From Candidatus Binatia bacterium (GTDB lineage: Bacteria > Desulfobacterota > Binatia > HRBIN30): DNA of 64,000 bases. Below the pieces are notes generated by a model that saw nothing but the letters and a program-made list of their open reading frames with translations, ran no database searches and was not told the origin of the DNA. How positions within the stretch are numbered: position 1 is the stretch's first letter; every line of letters begins with the position of its first letter. Positions 1 through 9,147 of this stretch are shown one piece after another. The DNA lies in NCBI GenBank assembly GCA_026415395.1, contig JAOAHD010000016.1:186001-250000 (forward strand), read 5' to 3'. Both the position numbers and the translations under genes were made by a program.

Positions 1-67
1 CTCCTGCTTCCGCAGCAGCCATCGCATCCTCAGGCCTTGTGACACCGCAAATTTTGACCACGACCAT
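1..67 (-). CDS. trpF: Phosphoribosylanthranilate isomerase, N-terminus only (window edge)
   Basis: Only the first 22 codons are inside the window. They read MVVVKICGVTRPEDAMAAAE, the canonical TrpF N-terminus, with the KICG(V/I)T strand that carries the catalytic Cys of this TIM barrel. TrpF isomerises phosphoribosylanthranilate to CdRP, the substrate of TrpC. The ATG lies 15 bases downstream of the trpC stop, in the same direction, as the last visible gene of a trpE-G-D-C-F series. The rest of the protein is off the left edge, so intactness cannot be judged. Confidence 0.85.
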   Translation of the reverse strand, partial: MVVVKICGVTRPEDAMAAAEAG

Positions 68-82
68 GTGCCCAATTGGTTC

Positions 83-856
83 TCAGGCCAACAACGCGGC
101 AAGTTTGGCCGCGGGGTCGTTCGCCCGTACCAGTGCTTCCCCGATCAGAAATGCGTGCACCCCCGCACGCTCCAAGCGCTCAATGTCGTCCCGGCTGTCG
201 ATCCCGCTTTCTGCAACAAGAATCAAGCCGTCTTGGTGCCGAACTCGCGCCGCCACCCGCTCGGTGACGCCCAACGAGGTAACAAACGTTCCCAGGTCGC
301 GGTTATTGACGCCGATCAACCGAGCTCCAGCCGCCAGGGCAACCTCCAATTCTCCTTCGCCATGGACCTCGACGAGCGCAGCAAGTCCTAAGGCCGTCGC
401 CCCTTCAATGAGCTCACGCAACAGATCGGTCGCGAGCGCTCGCACAATCAGCAACACCGCATCCGCGCCATACGCACGCGCTTCGTGTAACTGGTAGGGG
501 TCGAACAGAAAATCCTTGCGCAACAGCGGTAGCCGCACCGCTCGGCGGATTGCCTGCAGGTGCTGCAAATGCCCGAGGAAAAACTGGGTTTCGGTCAGCA
601 CCGATATCGCCGCTGCCCCACCAGCCTCGTATGCGCGCGCGAGCCCCACGGGGTTAAAATCCTGTCGCATCACACCCCTAGAGGGCGACGCCTGTTTTAC
701 CTCCGCGATGATTGCACGCTGCCGTTGCAAAGCCCCTACGAAATCCCGCCGCGGTTCGTGGTACAACGCAACCTGGGTCAGCTCTGCGAGCGGCACACGC
801 TGCTTTGTGTCCGCCAACTCCGCGCGTTTGGCTTCCAGAATACGATCGAGAATCAT
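83..856 (-). CDS. trpC: Indole-3-glycerol-phosphate synthase
   Basis: A 257-residue TIM-barrel enzyme that decarboxylates and cyclises CdRP to indole-3-glycerol phosphate in tryptophan synthesis. It opens MILDRILEAKRAEL and carries IIAEVKQASPSRG (catalytic Lys and phosphate loop), LRKDFLFDPYQ, LVEVHGEGE, GVNNRDL and VAESGI, all family landmarks. The ATG at 856 overlaps the trpD stop (ATGA), indicating translational coupling. A longer in-frame extension toward 1444 is rejected because it would run through trpD. Length is normal and no catalytic residue appears to be missing. Confidence 0.96.
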   Translation of the reverse strand: MILDRILEAKRAELADTKQRVPLAELTQVALYHEPRRDFVGALQRQRAIIAEVKQASPSRGVMRQDFNPVGLARAYEAGGAAAISVLTETQFFLGHLQHLQAIRRAVRLPLLRKDFLFDPYQLHEARAYGADAVLLIVRALATDLLRELIEGATALGLAALVEVHGEGELEVALAAGARLIGVNNRDLGTFVTSLGVTERVAARVRHQDGLILVAESGIDSRDDIERLERAGVHAFLIGEALVRANDPAAKLAALLA

Positions 857-1869
857 CGGTTCGTCCAGGCAATCACCTGTTGGAGTTTTTGCCAAGCGAC
901 TCCTCCCACGATCGCCTCGTGTGCTTGCCGTACACCTTCTTCGAGGGTAGCGGCGTGCCCGGCAACGTACAGTGCTGCACCCGCATTGAGCTCGGCTACT
1001 TCTGTACAAGGGCCGGGCTCTCCATGGAGAACAGCCTGCATCCGCTCGAGGGCAGTGAGCAGGTCTGGGCACACGAACGCCTCGCGCGGGTAGGTCGAGA
1101 AGCCGAGTCGAGCAGGATCCAAGCGCCAACGGCGCAACTCCCCTCCCCGCCACTCGCACACTTGCGTGGGGGCAGACAAAGAGATTTCGTCCAATCCATC
1201 TTCGCTGTGCACCACCATGGCATGCTCGGCCCCGAGTTCCGCCAAGGCCCACGCCAACGGCTCGAGCCACTTCCCCGCGAACACCCCCACGAGTTGCCGC
1301 TTTGCTCCAGCCGGATTGGCCAGCGGCCCTAGCAAGTTGAAAATCGTTCTCAGTCCTAGCTCTCGCCGCACTGGAGCAACGTGACGCATGGCGGGATGGA
1401 ACCGCGGCGCGAACAAGAATCCGAAACCAGTGGCCTCGATGCACTCGCGAACTTGGTCGGGCGGTAAGTCAATGCGCACGCCCAAGGCTTCCAAAATATC
1501 GGCCCCACCAACTCGGCCCGACACCGCCCGGTTGCCGTGCTTCGCCACCGCGGCTCCGGCCGCAGCGGCAATCAGCGCTGCTGCCGTGGAAATGTTGAAG
1601 GTGCTCTTCCCGTCCCCACCCGTTCCGCACGTATCCACAACTGCAACCTGGGGGCGAATGTTCTCCGCACGCGCCCGCATCGCGCGTGCTGCCCCAACAA
1701 GCTCCGCAACCGTTTCACCTTTCATGCGCCAAGCCACAAGCAGTCCGGCCAAATGGACCGGGCTAACCTCACCGCCCATCACTTCCAGCATCACAGCTTC
1801 TGCTTCGCTGGCTTGCAGATCTCGCCCGTCGACAAACGCTTTGAGGGCACCAACCACTTGCTCCGACAT
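853..1869 (-). CDS. trpD: Anthranilate phosphoribosyltransferase
   Basis: Transfers phosphoribose from PRPP to anthranilate, the second step of the tryptophan branch. The N-terminal helical bundle is followed by DTCGTGGDGKSTFN (PRPP/Mg binding), AKHGNRAVSGRVGGAD, the RFHPAMRHV segment and FNLLGPLANPA, all diagnostic. I start at the ATG giving MSEQVV (338 aa); a TTG three codons upstream would overlap the trpG stop and is the alternative. The 3' end overlaps trpC by 4 bases. A stand-alone TrpD, not fused to TrpG. Confidence 0.95.
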   Translation of the reverse strand: MSEQVVGALKAFVDGRDLQASEAEAVMLEVMGGEVSPVHLAGLLVAWRMKGETVAELVGAARAMRARAENIRPQVAVVDTCGTGGDGKSTFNISTAAALIAAAAGAAVAKHGNRAVSGRVGGADILEALGVRIDLPPDQVRECIEATGFGFLFAPRFHPAMRHVAPVRRELGLRTIFNLLGPLANPAGAKRQLVGVFAGKWLEPLAWALAELGAEHAMVVHSEDGLDEISLSAPTQVCEWRGGELRRWRLDPARLGFSTYPREAFVCPDLLTALERMQAVLHGEPGPCTEVAELNAGAALYVAGHAATLEEGVRQAHEAIVGGVAWQKLQQVIAWTNR

Positions 1870-1874
1870 GCGCT

Positions 1875-2444
1875 TCAAGCTGTGAGCGTGAGGAAATTTT
1901 GCAGCAACTGCTTCCCGGCGACCGTAAGGATCGATTCAGGATGGAATTGCACCCCTTCCACGATGTACTCCCGATGGCGCAAGCCCATGATTTCCCCCTC
2001 AGCCGTACGGGCGCTGACCTCCAAGCATGCCGGCAAGGTACTCTCCTCGACAAGCAACGAATGGTACCGCGTGGCCTGAAAGGGGTTTGGGAGGCCGAGG
2101 AAGATGGTTCTTCCATCGTGAAAAATTTCCGAAGTTTTGCCGTGCATCAATCGAGCGGCTCGCACCACCCGCCCGCCAAAAGCTGCAGCGATGCTTTGGT
2201 GGCCCAGACACACGCCAAGCAACGGAATTTTCCCGGCAAAATGCTGGATCACCGCCACCGATACCCCAGCCTCGGCTGGTGTACAAGGACCAGGAGAAAT
2301 CACGATTTGTTTAGGCTGCCACGAAGCGATTTCTTCGACCGTAACTGCGTCGTTGCGCACCACGCGCACATCAGCCCCCAGCTCCGCGAAGTACTGCACG
2401 AGGTTGTACGTAAACGAATCGTAATTGTCGATCATCAAAAGCAT
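1875..2444 (-). CDS. trpG: Anthranilate synthase glutamine amidotransferase component
   Basis: A 189-residue class I glutamine amidotransferase that supplies ammonia to TrpE. It starts [18 protein letters not shown], with the oxyanion motif [11 protein letters not shown], the nucleophile in LLGVCLGHQ (Cys about residue 79) and the C-terminal HPESI containing the catalytic His-Glu pair. TrpG and PabA are nearly indistinguishable; position between trpE and trpD argues for TrpG, though it may serve both pathways. The start lies 14 bases downstream of trpE. Confidence 0.93.
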   Translation of the reverse strand: MLLMIDNYDSFTYNLVQYFAELGADVRVVRNDAVTVEEIASWQPKQIVISPGPCTPAEAGVSVAVIQHFAGKIPLLGVCLGHQSIAAAFGGRVVRAARLMHGKTSEIFHDGRTIFLGLPNPFQATRYHSLLVEESTLPACLEVSARTAEGEIMGLRHREYIVEGVQFHPESILTVAGKQLLQNFLTLTA

Positions 2445-2458
2445 GCGAGGTTACGACC

Positions 2459-3940
2459 TTAGTCGGCCTGCAGGCTCTCTGCCAGGCGAATCGCATGCAG
2501 CGCAGCCCGTGCTTTGTTCACACACTCTTGATGCTCCTTTTCCGGCACGGAATCGGCGACCACCCCCGCTCCAGCCTGCACGTAGTAATGGTGCCCTTTG
2601 ATCAAAATGGTCCGGATGGTAATGCAGGTGTCCATATTGCCGGAAAAGCCGAAGTAGCCGACTGCGCCTCCATACACTCCGCGGCGCGTGGGCTCGAGTT
2701 CGTCGATGATCTCCATGGCTCGGATCTTCGGCGCACCGGTGAGCGTGCCCGCGGGAAACGCTGCGGCAAACGCGTCAAAGGCGTCCAATCCGGCTCGCAA
2801 GGTGCCACGCACGTTGGAAACAAGGTGCATAACGTGGGAGTAACGCTCCACCGCCATGCACTCCGTCACCTCCACGGAGCCTACTTCCGCTACGCGTCCC
2901 ACGTCGTTGCGCCCCAGATCCACCAGCATGATGTGTTCGGCAATCTCTTTGGCATCTTGACGCAACTCAGCTTCCAGCTCACGGTCCGACACCTCATCGG
3001 TGCCACGCGGGCGCGTGCCCGCAATCGGGCGCACCGTCACCTCTCGGCCCTCCAAGCGCACCATCACCTCCGGCGAGGAGCCTACCAGGGTCACCTCCCC
3101 CGCGCGCAGGAAAAACATGTACGGAGCTGGGTTAACCTTGCGCAAGCAGCGATAAACCTCGAAAGGGTCGGCCCGGAGCTCACCTTCGAACCGCTGCGCC
3201 AAGACAACCTGAATGATGTCACCGGCAGCGATGTACTCCTTGGCACGCCGCACCATGGCCTCGTACTGCTCCTGCGTCACGTTCCCGCGCTCCCCGGGAC
3301 TCGTTCTCGGGGGACCGAACTCTCGCCGAGCGTGCAGCGGGCGCCGCAGGCGCGCGATGATGTCCTCCAGTCTTGCACATGCCTGCGCGTAACTCTCCCG
3401 TAGCGAATCCTTTTGCGTGGGCACATACGTCACGGCGGTGATCGTGTGGCGGAGGTTGTCGAACACCAAGAACGTGTCGACCAGCATCAAGTAGAGATCC
3501 GGCACCCCCAAATCGTCGCGCGGAGGTTTCGGCAACCGTTCGAAGTGCCGCACGAGGTCGTAACCGAGGTAGCCGACCCATCCGCCATCGAAGCGCGGCA
3601 AAGGCCGTGCGGAGACGACGTGGAACTCTCGGAGTACCCTGCGGGCGTGCTCCAAGGGGTTGCGCCCTTCGAACACGGTGGGCGGCTCTCCAACCCGGGT
3701 CAGGACTGCCCGCTGATCCTTCGCGCTCAACACCTGCGCTGGACGAATCCCGAGAAAACTAAACCGCCCCCATTTCTCTGCACCCTCTACGCTCTCGAAC
3801 AAAAAGGCGTCGCTGCCATCGTCGAGCTTGAGAAACGCAGAAACGGGCGTCTCCAAGTCCGCAAGGATTTCGCGGGTGACGGCTACGAAGTTCCCTTGCG
3901 CCGCCAAGTCGCAAAATTGCGCATAGTCCGGCTCAAACAT
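2459..3940 (-). CDS. trpE: Anthranilate synthase component I
   Basis: A 493-residue chorismate-utilising enzyme producing anthranilate. The N-terminal domain has the feedback-site equivalent LFESVEGAEKWGRFSFLG, so tryptophan inhibition is expected. The catalytic half includes IAGTRPRGTDE, MLVDLGRNDVGRVA, the PAGTLTGAPK loop and a terminal GAGVVADS, all chorismate/Mg-binding elements. It follows the SPOR gene by 12 bases, so no room exists for its own leader; a trp attenuator was looked for here and not seen. Stop is TAA. Confidence 0.96.
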   Translation of the reverse strand: MFEPDYAQFCDLAAQGNFVAVTREILADLETPVSAFLKLDDGSDAFLFESVEGAEKWGRFSFLGIRPAQVLSAKDQRAVLTRVGEPPTVFEGRNPLEHARRVLREFHVVSARPLPRFDGGWVGYLGYDLVRHFERLPKPPRDDLGVPDLYLMLVDTFLVFDNLRHTITAVTYVPTQKDSLRESYAQACARLEDIIARLRRPLHARREFGPPRTSPGERGNVTQEQYEAMVRRAKEYIAAGDIIQVVLAQRFEGELRADPFEVYRCLRKVNPAPYMFFLRAGEVTLVGSSPEVMVRLEGREVTVRPIAGTRPRGTDEVSDRELEAELRQDAKEIAEHIMLVDLGRNDVGRVAEVGSVEVTECMAVERYSHVMHLVSNVRGTLRAGLDAFDAFAAAFPAGTLTGAPKIRAMEIIDELEPTRRGVYGGAVGYFGFSGNMDTCITIRTILIKGHHYYVQAGAGVVADSVPEKEHQECVNKARAALHAIRLAESLQAD

Positions 3941-3952
3941 CCTTCTATCCCA

Positions 3953-4684
3953 TTAGCGGGGCGTGACGAAGGCGCCGCTCAGTCCCGCTTCATTCTTCAA
4001 ACGCCTCTCCCACTGCTGCGCTTCTTCACGCGAAGAGAACCGCCCCACGCGGACACGATACCAAGTCGCACCCTCACGGCTCGGGACCTGCACCAGATAT
4101 GCATCGTACCCACGAGAACGAAGCCGCTGAACCAAGGCCCGAGCTTCGGTGGCGTCCGTCGTAGCGGTGACTTGCACCGTCCACCCTGCATCCGCCCACG
4201 TCTCCCGCCCCTCGTCCCGCAGGCGCGGTGGAGCAGTCGGAGTTGGGCGGGGTCGCGGCGTGTTCGTGGGCCGAGGAGTCACTCGCGGCCACAGCGGCGT
4301 GGGGGTCGGAAGCCAGAGAGGCGCAGCCACGGTCGGCGCAATACGTCCTTGGGTCGGAGGTGCCACCGTGGGTGCTGTTTCCACTGCGAGAGGAGAGGGA
4401 TTCGACTGCGCCAACCGCTCTGCAGCTTTCTGCCGGAGGCGCTCGTAAAACGCCCGGTCCACCGCCTCCTCCGGGCGCTCCTCGACGTGCGCTGGGGAAG
4501 GGGTCGCAAAAACAATCGGTGCCCGGACAATCCGCTCTTCTTGCAAGAGCCTGCGTTCGGCCGCATCCCGCCCCACCCACAAGCCGAAAAAAAAGATCAC
4601 CACCGACGCCCCGGCAAACAGTACAATCAGAACCAATACCTGGAAGTACGTCAGGCCCGATTGCCGTGCGCCCCGCATTTTCAT
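3953..4684 (-). CDS. SPOR-domain membrane protein
   Basis: A 243-residue bitopic inner-membrane protein. A short basic N-terminus (MKMRGARQSG) precedes one transmembrane helix at about residues 11-32, then a Pro/Thr-rich periplasmic linker (about 60-165) and a C-terminal SPOR fold with WTVQVTATTDATEA and WYRVRVGRF, which binds denuded septal peptidoglycan. SPOR proteins act in cell division or envelope maintenance; the exact partner cannot be read from sequence. The ATG follows the argS stop by 5 bases; the SD-like GGAGG lies within the last argS codons. A longer N-terminal reading to 5032 overlaps argS and is rejected. Confidence 0.85.
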   Translation of the reverse strand: MKMRGARQSGLTYFQVLVLIVLFAGASVVIFFFGLWVGRDAAERRLLQEERIVRAPIVFATPSPAHVEERPEEAVDRAFYERLRQKAAERLAQSNPSPLAVETAPTVAPPTQGRIAPTVAAPLWLPTPTPLWPRVTPRPTNTPRPRPTPTAPPRLRDEGRETWADAGWTVQVTATTDATEARALVQRLRSRGYDAYLVQVPSREGATWYRVRVGRFSSREEAQQWERRLKNEAGLSGAFVTPR

Positions 4685-4689
4685 CGTTC

Positions 4690-6336
4690 TCACATTTCCT
4701 CCGGGGCACGCACCCCGAGGAGTTCGAGTCCGTGACGCACGACTTTTCCTACCGCCCAGGCCAAATACAAGCGTGCCCCCGACTGTTCCGGGTTTTCCGT
4801 CAGCACACGGTGGCGGTTGTAAAACCGGTGAAACTCGCCAGCGAGATCGATCAGGTAAAACACCACGCGGTGAGGTTCGCAGACTCGCGCGGCTTCCTCT
4901 ACAACGTCTGCGTACGACGCAAGCAACTTCGTCACCGCGACTTCTTCCGGCGCAGTCAGCGTCTGCAAGGCTGCCGCGCTTGCGGCGGGCCGCGACACTC
5001 CCTGGGCGGCTGCTTGTTTCATCAAGCTGCACACCCGCGCGTGCGCGTACTGGACGTAAAAAACCGGGTTATCGGTCGACTGCTTTTTTGCCAGGTCGAG
5101 ATCGAACTCCAAGTGGCTATCGGCCTTGCGAGTGAGGAAGAAGAACCGGACCGCATCTGCACCGACCTCGTCAATGAGCTCATCCAGCGTGACATACTCG
5201 GCGCGACGCGTAGACATTTTTACCTGCTCCCCGCCGCGCGTCAGGGTCACGAACTGGTACAGGATGACACGCAATCGACCGACGTCGTAGCCCAACGCTT
5301 TCAGCGCCGCGCGTACATCTTCGTGCTCCGCAATATGGTCGGCACCAAGGACGTTGACCAATAAATCGAAACCTCTTGCAAACTTGTGGCGGTGGTACGC
5401 GATGTCCGGCAGCCGGTAGGCTGGCTCGCCAGTGGACTTTACCAAGACACGATCTTGGTCGAGCCCAACCGCCGCGCCGTTCAGCCACACGGCCCCATCG
5501 CGCTCAAAAGCCAGCCCGAGGCGTCGAAGATCGGCAAGCGTTTGCTTAATGCTGCCGTCTTTGTACAGCGAGTCCTCGTTGAAGTACGAGTCGAAGCGAA
5601 TGCCGAGCCGGTTCAAGGTGCGCTCGATATCGGCAAAAATGGCTTTTTCGGCCGCGTCTTTGAACACTCCCGTGGCAGGCTCACTGCGCAAGCGGTCGCC
5701 GTGTTCCTGCAACAAACCGGCAGCAATCTCGCGAATATACTCGCCTTGATACCCCTCTTCTGGAAAGGTGACCGAGTCTCCCAACAGCTCCAAGTACCGC
5801 GCCTTGACCGACTCGCCCAAGAGTTTCATTTGCCGGCCGGCGTTGTTGAAGTAGTACTCCCGGACGACACTGTGGCCTGTGGCTTCGAACAAGCGAGCAA
5901 TCGCATCCCCGAGCACAGCGTTGCGTCCGTGCCCGACGGTCAACGGCCCAGTCGGATTTGCGGAGACGAACTCCACCAACACGGATTGCCCCTTGCCAAA
6001 CGCGGTCGGCCCGAATCCCGGCGACTCAATCTCAGCCAGGCAACGAGCCCAAAACGCTGCGGACAACCGAAAGTTGATGTAACCTGGGCCGGCAATTTCC
6101 ACCGCTGAGAACAGTCCTTCGGGGTCCTCGAGGCAGCCCACGATCTTTTCCGCCACGGCACGCGGGGCGGAACGCTCTGACCGCGCCAAGCTCAGTGCCA
6201 CCGGAGTTGCCAAGTCGCCCAAAGCGGGATCTTTCGGAACTTCCAACACCAACGGCGGAGGTTCGCTCTGCAGTAAGCCTTCACGACGAGCGCGCTGCAA
6301 AGCTCGCTCCAGGACTGATTCAACCGGCTTCTTCAT
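4690..6336 (-). CDS. argS: Arginyl-tRNA synthetase
   Basis: A 548-residue class I aminoacyl-tRNA synthetase charging tRNA-Arg. It has the N-terminal Add1 domain (about 1-110), the HIGH-like ANPTGPLTVGHGRN, the REYYFNNAGRQM segment typical of ArgRS, a KMSK-equivalent VKMSTRRAEYVTL and an anticodon-binding DALR domain ending in LELLGVRAPEEM. Size and order are standard. It lies 99 bases downstream of rimI and directly upstream of the SPOR and trp genes, so tryptophan synthesis may be partly co-transcribed with it. Confidence 0.97.
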   Translation of the reverse strand: MKKPVESVLERALQRARREGLLQSEPPPLVLEVPKDPALGDLATPVALSLARSERSAPRAVAEKIVGCLEDPEGLFSAVEIAGPGYINFRLSAAFWARCLAEIESPGFGPTAFGKGQSVLVEFVSANPTGPLTVGHGRNAVLGDAIARLFEATGHSVVREYYFNNAGRQMKLLGESVKARYLELLGDSVTFPEEGYQGEYIREIAAGLLQEHGDRLRSEPATGVFKDAAEKAIFADIERTLNRLGIRFDSYFNEDSLYKDGSIKQTLADLRRLGLAFERDGAVWLNGAAVGLDQDRVLVKSTGEPAYRLPDIAYHRHKFARGFDLLVNVLGADHIAEHEDVRAALKALGYDVGRLRVILYQFVTLTRGGEQVKMSTRRAEYVTLDELIDEVGADAVRFFFLTRKADSHLEFDLDLAKKQSTDNPVFYVQYAHARVCSLMKQAAAQGVSRPAASAAALQTLTAPEEVAVTKLLASYADVVEEAARVCEPHRVVFYLIDLAGEFHRFYNRHRVLTENPEQSGARLYLAWAVGKVVRHGLELLGVRAPEEM

Positions 6337-6435
6337 TCTTGTATCCGCACGGTCGGCTTATTTGTGCTGCCTTGCTTGCCCGGCGCACCCGAGCACAAGA
6401 GGTTCGCGGGGCTATATGCAGCAGGGTCGGGCGAG

Positions 6436-6933
6436 TCAAGTTTGCCGCGGTGCGCCAGTAGCCGCTTGTTTTTTCGACTGTGGAAAGTATCGCGTCATCA
6501 ACACGGCGTGCCGACCCGGAGCGTAGTAGTTGCGCCGCAGCCCCGTTTGCACGAAGCCGTGAGCGGAGTACAGCGCTTGGGCTGCCTGGTTGTCGTGCCG
6601 CACTTCCAAAGTCACCAACCGGGCATCGGCACGACGGGCAGCATCGAGGACGACCTCGAGCAATAAACGACCGATCCCCCGCCGGCGCCGGTCCGGATGA
6701 ACAGCGAGATTCAGCAAGTGGACCTCGTCGCCGACCATCCACCAGCACACGTAACCAACGAGCGCGCTCCGTTCGTCCCGCGCCACCAAACATTTCGAAA
6801 ACGGCAACCGCAATTCGTGCCGAAACAGCCCCACCGACCACGGCTCGGCGAACGAGCGACGCTCGATCTCCATGACCGCATCGAGGTCCTCTTCTCGCAT
6901 GGGCTCAAGGCGCACATCCGTCCCGGTGTTCAT
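6436..6933 (-). CDS. rimI: Ribosomal-protein-alanine N-acetyltransferase (GNAT)
   Basis: A 165-residue GNAT acetyltransferase. The acetyl-CoA loop VHPDRRRRGIGRLLL (about residues 77-91) and the LEVRHDNQAAQALYSAHGF segment are characteristic of RimI, which acetylates the N-terminal Ala of ribosomal protein S18. The N-terminus (LDAVMEIERRSFAEPWS) also matches RimI. The ATG is 3 bases from the fabH stop. Other GNAT substrates cannot be excluded, but the YSAHGF-R-YY tail favours RimI. Confidence 0.88.
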   Translation of the reverse strand: MNTGTDVRLEPMREEDLDAVMEIERRSFAEPWSVGLFRHELRLPFSKCLVARDERSALVGYVCWWMVGDEVHLLNLAVHPDRRRRGIGRLLLEVVLDAARRADARLVTLEVRHDNQAAQALYSAHGFVQTGLRRNYYAPGRHAVLMTRYFPQSKKQAATGAPRQT

Positions 6934-6936
6934 CGC

Positions 6937-7938
6937 TTACCACCGCACAAGGGCACTCCCCCAGGTGAATCCTGCACCGAAGGCGGCAAAACAAACCAGC
7001 ATACCCGGTTGCAATCGCTCGTCTGCTAGGGCGTCGTACAACGCAAGCGGGATCGATGCGGCGGTGGTATTGCCGTACCGGTCGATGTTGTTGACCACCT
7101 GTTCTTCCCGCAAGCCCAACTCCATGGCCACCATTTGGTTGATGCGCAAGTTCGCCTGATGGGGCACGAGTAAATCGAGATCCGTCGGGGCCACGCCGTT
7201 GGCATCGAGCGCCTCGCGAATTACTTCGCACATTCGCGTGACCGCGTGTCGAAACACATAGCGCCCCTCCATGCGGGGGAAGACTTTGGCATCGGGCCCG
7301 GTGATCATTTCCTCCGTCAAACGTGGGCGCAGTCGGCTTCCCGGAGCTTCCACCCACAGTTTTTCCGCGTACTTGCCTTCTGCGTGGAGGTGCGTGGACA
7401 ACACACCGCGCTCGCCATCGGGCGCAGGCCCCACGACGACGGCTCCGGCCCCGTCGCCAAAAATCACCGCCACGTCCCGGCCGCGCGTACTGAGATCAAC
7501 GCCCGTCGAGTGCACTTCAGCCCCAACCACGAGAACGTAATCGAGTGTTTCTGTTTTCACGAACTGGTCCGCAACCGCGAGCGCGTAGAGGAAGCCGCTA
7601 CACTGATTGCGCACATCGAACGCAGGGACCCCTGGAATGCCCAGCTTGTCTTGCAACAGGAACGCGCTGCCCGGCATGTCCACGTCTGGGCTCAGGGTGG
7701 CAAACACCACACATTGCACTTGTTCGGCCCCAATGCCCGCACGCTCCAGTGCCTCGCGCGCCGCAACGACACCCATATCCGATGCACCCACACAGCCATC
7801 GCTAAAACGACGCTCGCGAATTCCGGTTCGCTGCTGAATCCACTCATCCGACGTGTCCATGAGTCGGGTCAAGTCCTGGTTGGTCACCACACGCTCCGGG
7901 ACACAGCGCCCGACGCCCAGGATATGCGATCTCCGCAT
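6937..7938 (-). CDS. fabH: Beta-ketoacyl-ACP synthase III
   Basis: A 333-residue thiolase-fold enzyme that condenses acyl-CoA with malonyl-ACP to start fatty-acid synthesis. All three active-site residues are visible: Cys in RNQCSGFLYALA, His in LVPHQANLRI and Asn in YGNTTAAS. The N-terminal LMDTSDEWIQQRTGIRERR is typical of FabH. A strong SD (AGGAGGAG) precedes the ATG. It lies 32 bases downstream of a second, divergent KAS III-like gene. The pairing suggests specialised primer use beside housekeeping FabH, but the substrate is not predictable. Confidence 0.93.
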   Translation of the reverse strand: MRRSHILGVGRCVPERVVTNQDLTRLMDTSDEWIQQRTGIRERRFSDGCVGASDMGVVAAREALERAGIGAEQVQCVVFATLSPDVDMPGSAFLLQDKLGIPGVPAFDVRNQCSGFLYALAVADQFVKTETLDYVLVVGAEVHSTGVDLSTRGRDVAVIFGDGAGAVVVGPAPDGERGVLSTHLHAEGKYAEKLWVEAPGSRLRPRLTEEMITGPDAKVFPRMEGRYVFRHAVTRMCEVIREALDANGVAPTDLDLLVPHQANLRINQMVAMELGLREEQVVNNIDRYGNTTAASIPLALYDALADERLQPGMLVCFAAFGAGFTWGSALVRW

Positions 7939-7970
7939 GACCTACTCCTCCTCAGCCTCCTGGTTCCGGC

Positions 7971-8903
7971 TTACACACGTAGCAACGCGGCACCCCACGC
8001 GAACCCAGCACCGCACGCGGCCAGGCACACCCTCGCTCCGCTAGAAAGACGCCCCTCTTGAAGAGCGCGGCTCACGGCCAATGGCAAACTAGCCGCGCCG
8101 AGGTGCCCCATATCGGCCGCCGGGTTCGTGAGGTTGCCTTCCAAGAGGCCCAAGCGACGCCCGGCTTCCTCGGCCACTTCGGGGAAAACGTGCGCCATTA
8201 CGAAGTGGTCAACTGCCGACAACGAACAGCCGGCCCGATCCAATGCTTCCTTGACGACGGCAGGCAAGTGCTCCCGTCCGAACTCGGCAACCGTGTCGAC
8301 GTTCAGCCGCGGCAAGTGCTTTCCCAAACCGAAGTCCTCGCGGGTGATCCGCAAAGGATGCTGTCGGCTTGCCGGGTACTCGCACCAAAACGCACGATGA
8401 TGACGCCCGTCGGAATGGGTCACTATCGCCTCGATTCCGCTCCCATCGGCCGCCGGCCCTAAAACCGCGACTCCCGCACCATCTCCGAACAGCCGGGCAA
8501 CCTCCGGCTGCCACTCGTAATCCACCCCAGAGGAGTACACTTCTCCCCCAGCAACCAAAGCGCACTGGGCCTGCCCCGTTCGGAGGAACTTCTCCGCCAC
8601 ATCCAGGGCAAAGATAAAGCCCGCACACTGGGCGCGGATGTCGAGGCACGGCACGGTGCCACAGCCAAGTTGATCCTGCAGGTAGCAAGCCGAGCCCGGA
8701 AAGGTGACATCTGGAGTGGTAGTCGCGAATACGATGAAATCCACATCTTGGGCAGTGCGACCACTACGCTCGAAGGCCAGTGCCGCGGCGCGTGCTGCCA
8801 GGGTCGATGGCCCCACCGGCTCTTCCGCAATCGGCCGGCGAGTGCCCACCCTCTCCACAAAAGGCGGCAAATGGTGGCCCCAGGCCAACACTCTCGCTTG
8901 CAT
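7971..8903 (-). CDS. Divergent KAS III-like synthase
   Basis: A 310-residue FabH paralogue beginning MQARVLAWGHHLPPF. The Cys (RAQCAGFIFAL) and a His (VMAHVFPEV) are in place, but the usual Asn in the GN-x-x-AAS motif is replaced: the corresponding stretch reads DMGHLGAASLP. The N-terminal DEW-x-x-x-RTGI segment of FabH is also missing. Together these suggest a changed reaction (acyl transfer or another condensation) rather than standard fatty-acid initiation. The chosen ATG has AGGCGG upstream; a longer reading to 9089 adds an unlikely Arg/Pro-rich leader. It is the first gene of the minus-strand run. Confidence 0.85.
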   Translation of the reverse strand: MQARVLAWGHHLPPFVERVGTRRPIAEEPVGPSTLAARAAALAFERSGRTAQDVDFIVFATTTPDVTFPGSACYLQDQLGCGTVPCLDIRAQCAGFIFALDVAEKFLRTGQAQCALVAGGEVYSSGVDYEWQPEVARLFGDGAGVAVLGPAADGSGIEAIVTHSDGRHHRAFWCEYPASRQHPLRITREDFGLGKHLPRLNVDTVAEFGREHLPAVVKEALDRAGCSLSAVDHFVMAHVFPEVAEEAGRRLGLLEGNLTNPAADMGHLGAASLPLAVSRALQEGRLSSGARVCLAACGAGFAWGAALLRV

Positions 8904-9073
8904 GGGCCGCCTGTCTAGCGAGTTGCAGCGCATGATGCGAGCGCGGGCCTGCCCAAGGGCCAGCGGCAGTGCCTCCGTGGGGTCAGAAGGAACATCAGTT
9001 GCCGGACGACCCTCCAATGCCAGTAGGAGGCAAGCAGCAAGTGGCGGACGGTGCGAATCGGCCAATCGCGAAT

Positions 9074-9103
9074 CGTAGGGGCGACGCATGCGTCGCCCCT
9101 ACG
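9074..9103. repeat. 30-base perfect palindrome (REP-like)
   Basis: CGTAGGGGCGACGCA followed by its exact reverse complement. The core GCGACGCATGCGTCGC plus the flanking AATCGTAGG recurs at about 45259-45284, so this is a dispersed intergenic element and not a single operator. It could form a long hairpin in either transcript. Confidence 0.8.
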
Positions 9104-9147
9104 CTGCCGCAGTGCAGCAGCGTGGCCCAGTGGAACGGGGGCGCCCC

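Noticed and set aside
857-1444. N-terminal extension of TrpC to 1444
   Set aside because: Arg-rich, lies inside trpD and has no family similarity; the ATG at 856 gives a normal TrpC.
3941-3952. Tryptophan attenuator before trpE
   Set aside because: Only 12 bases separate trpE from the SPOR gene; no Trp-rich leader or terminator fits.
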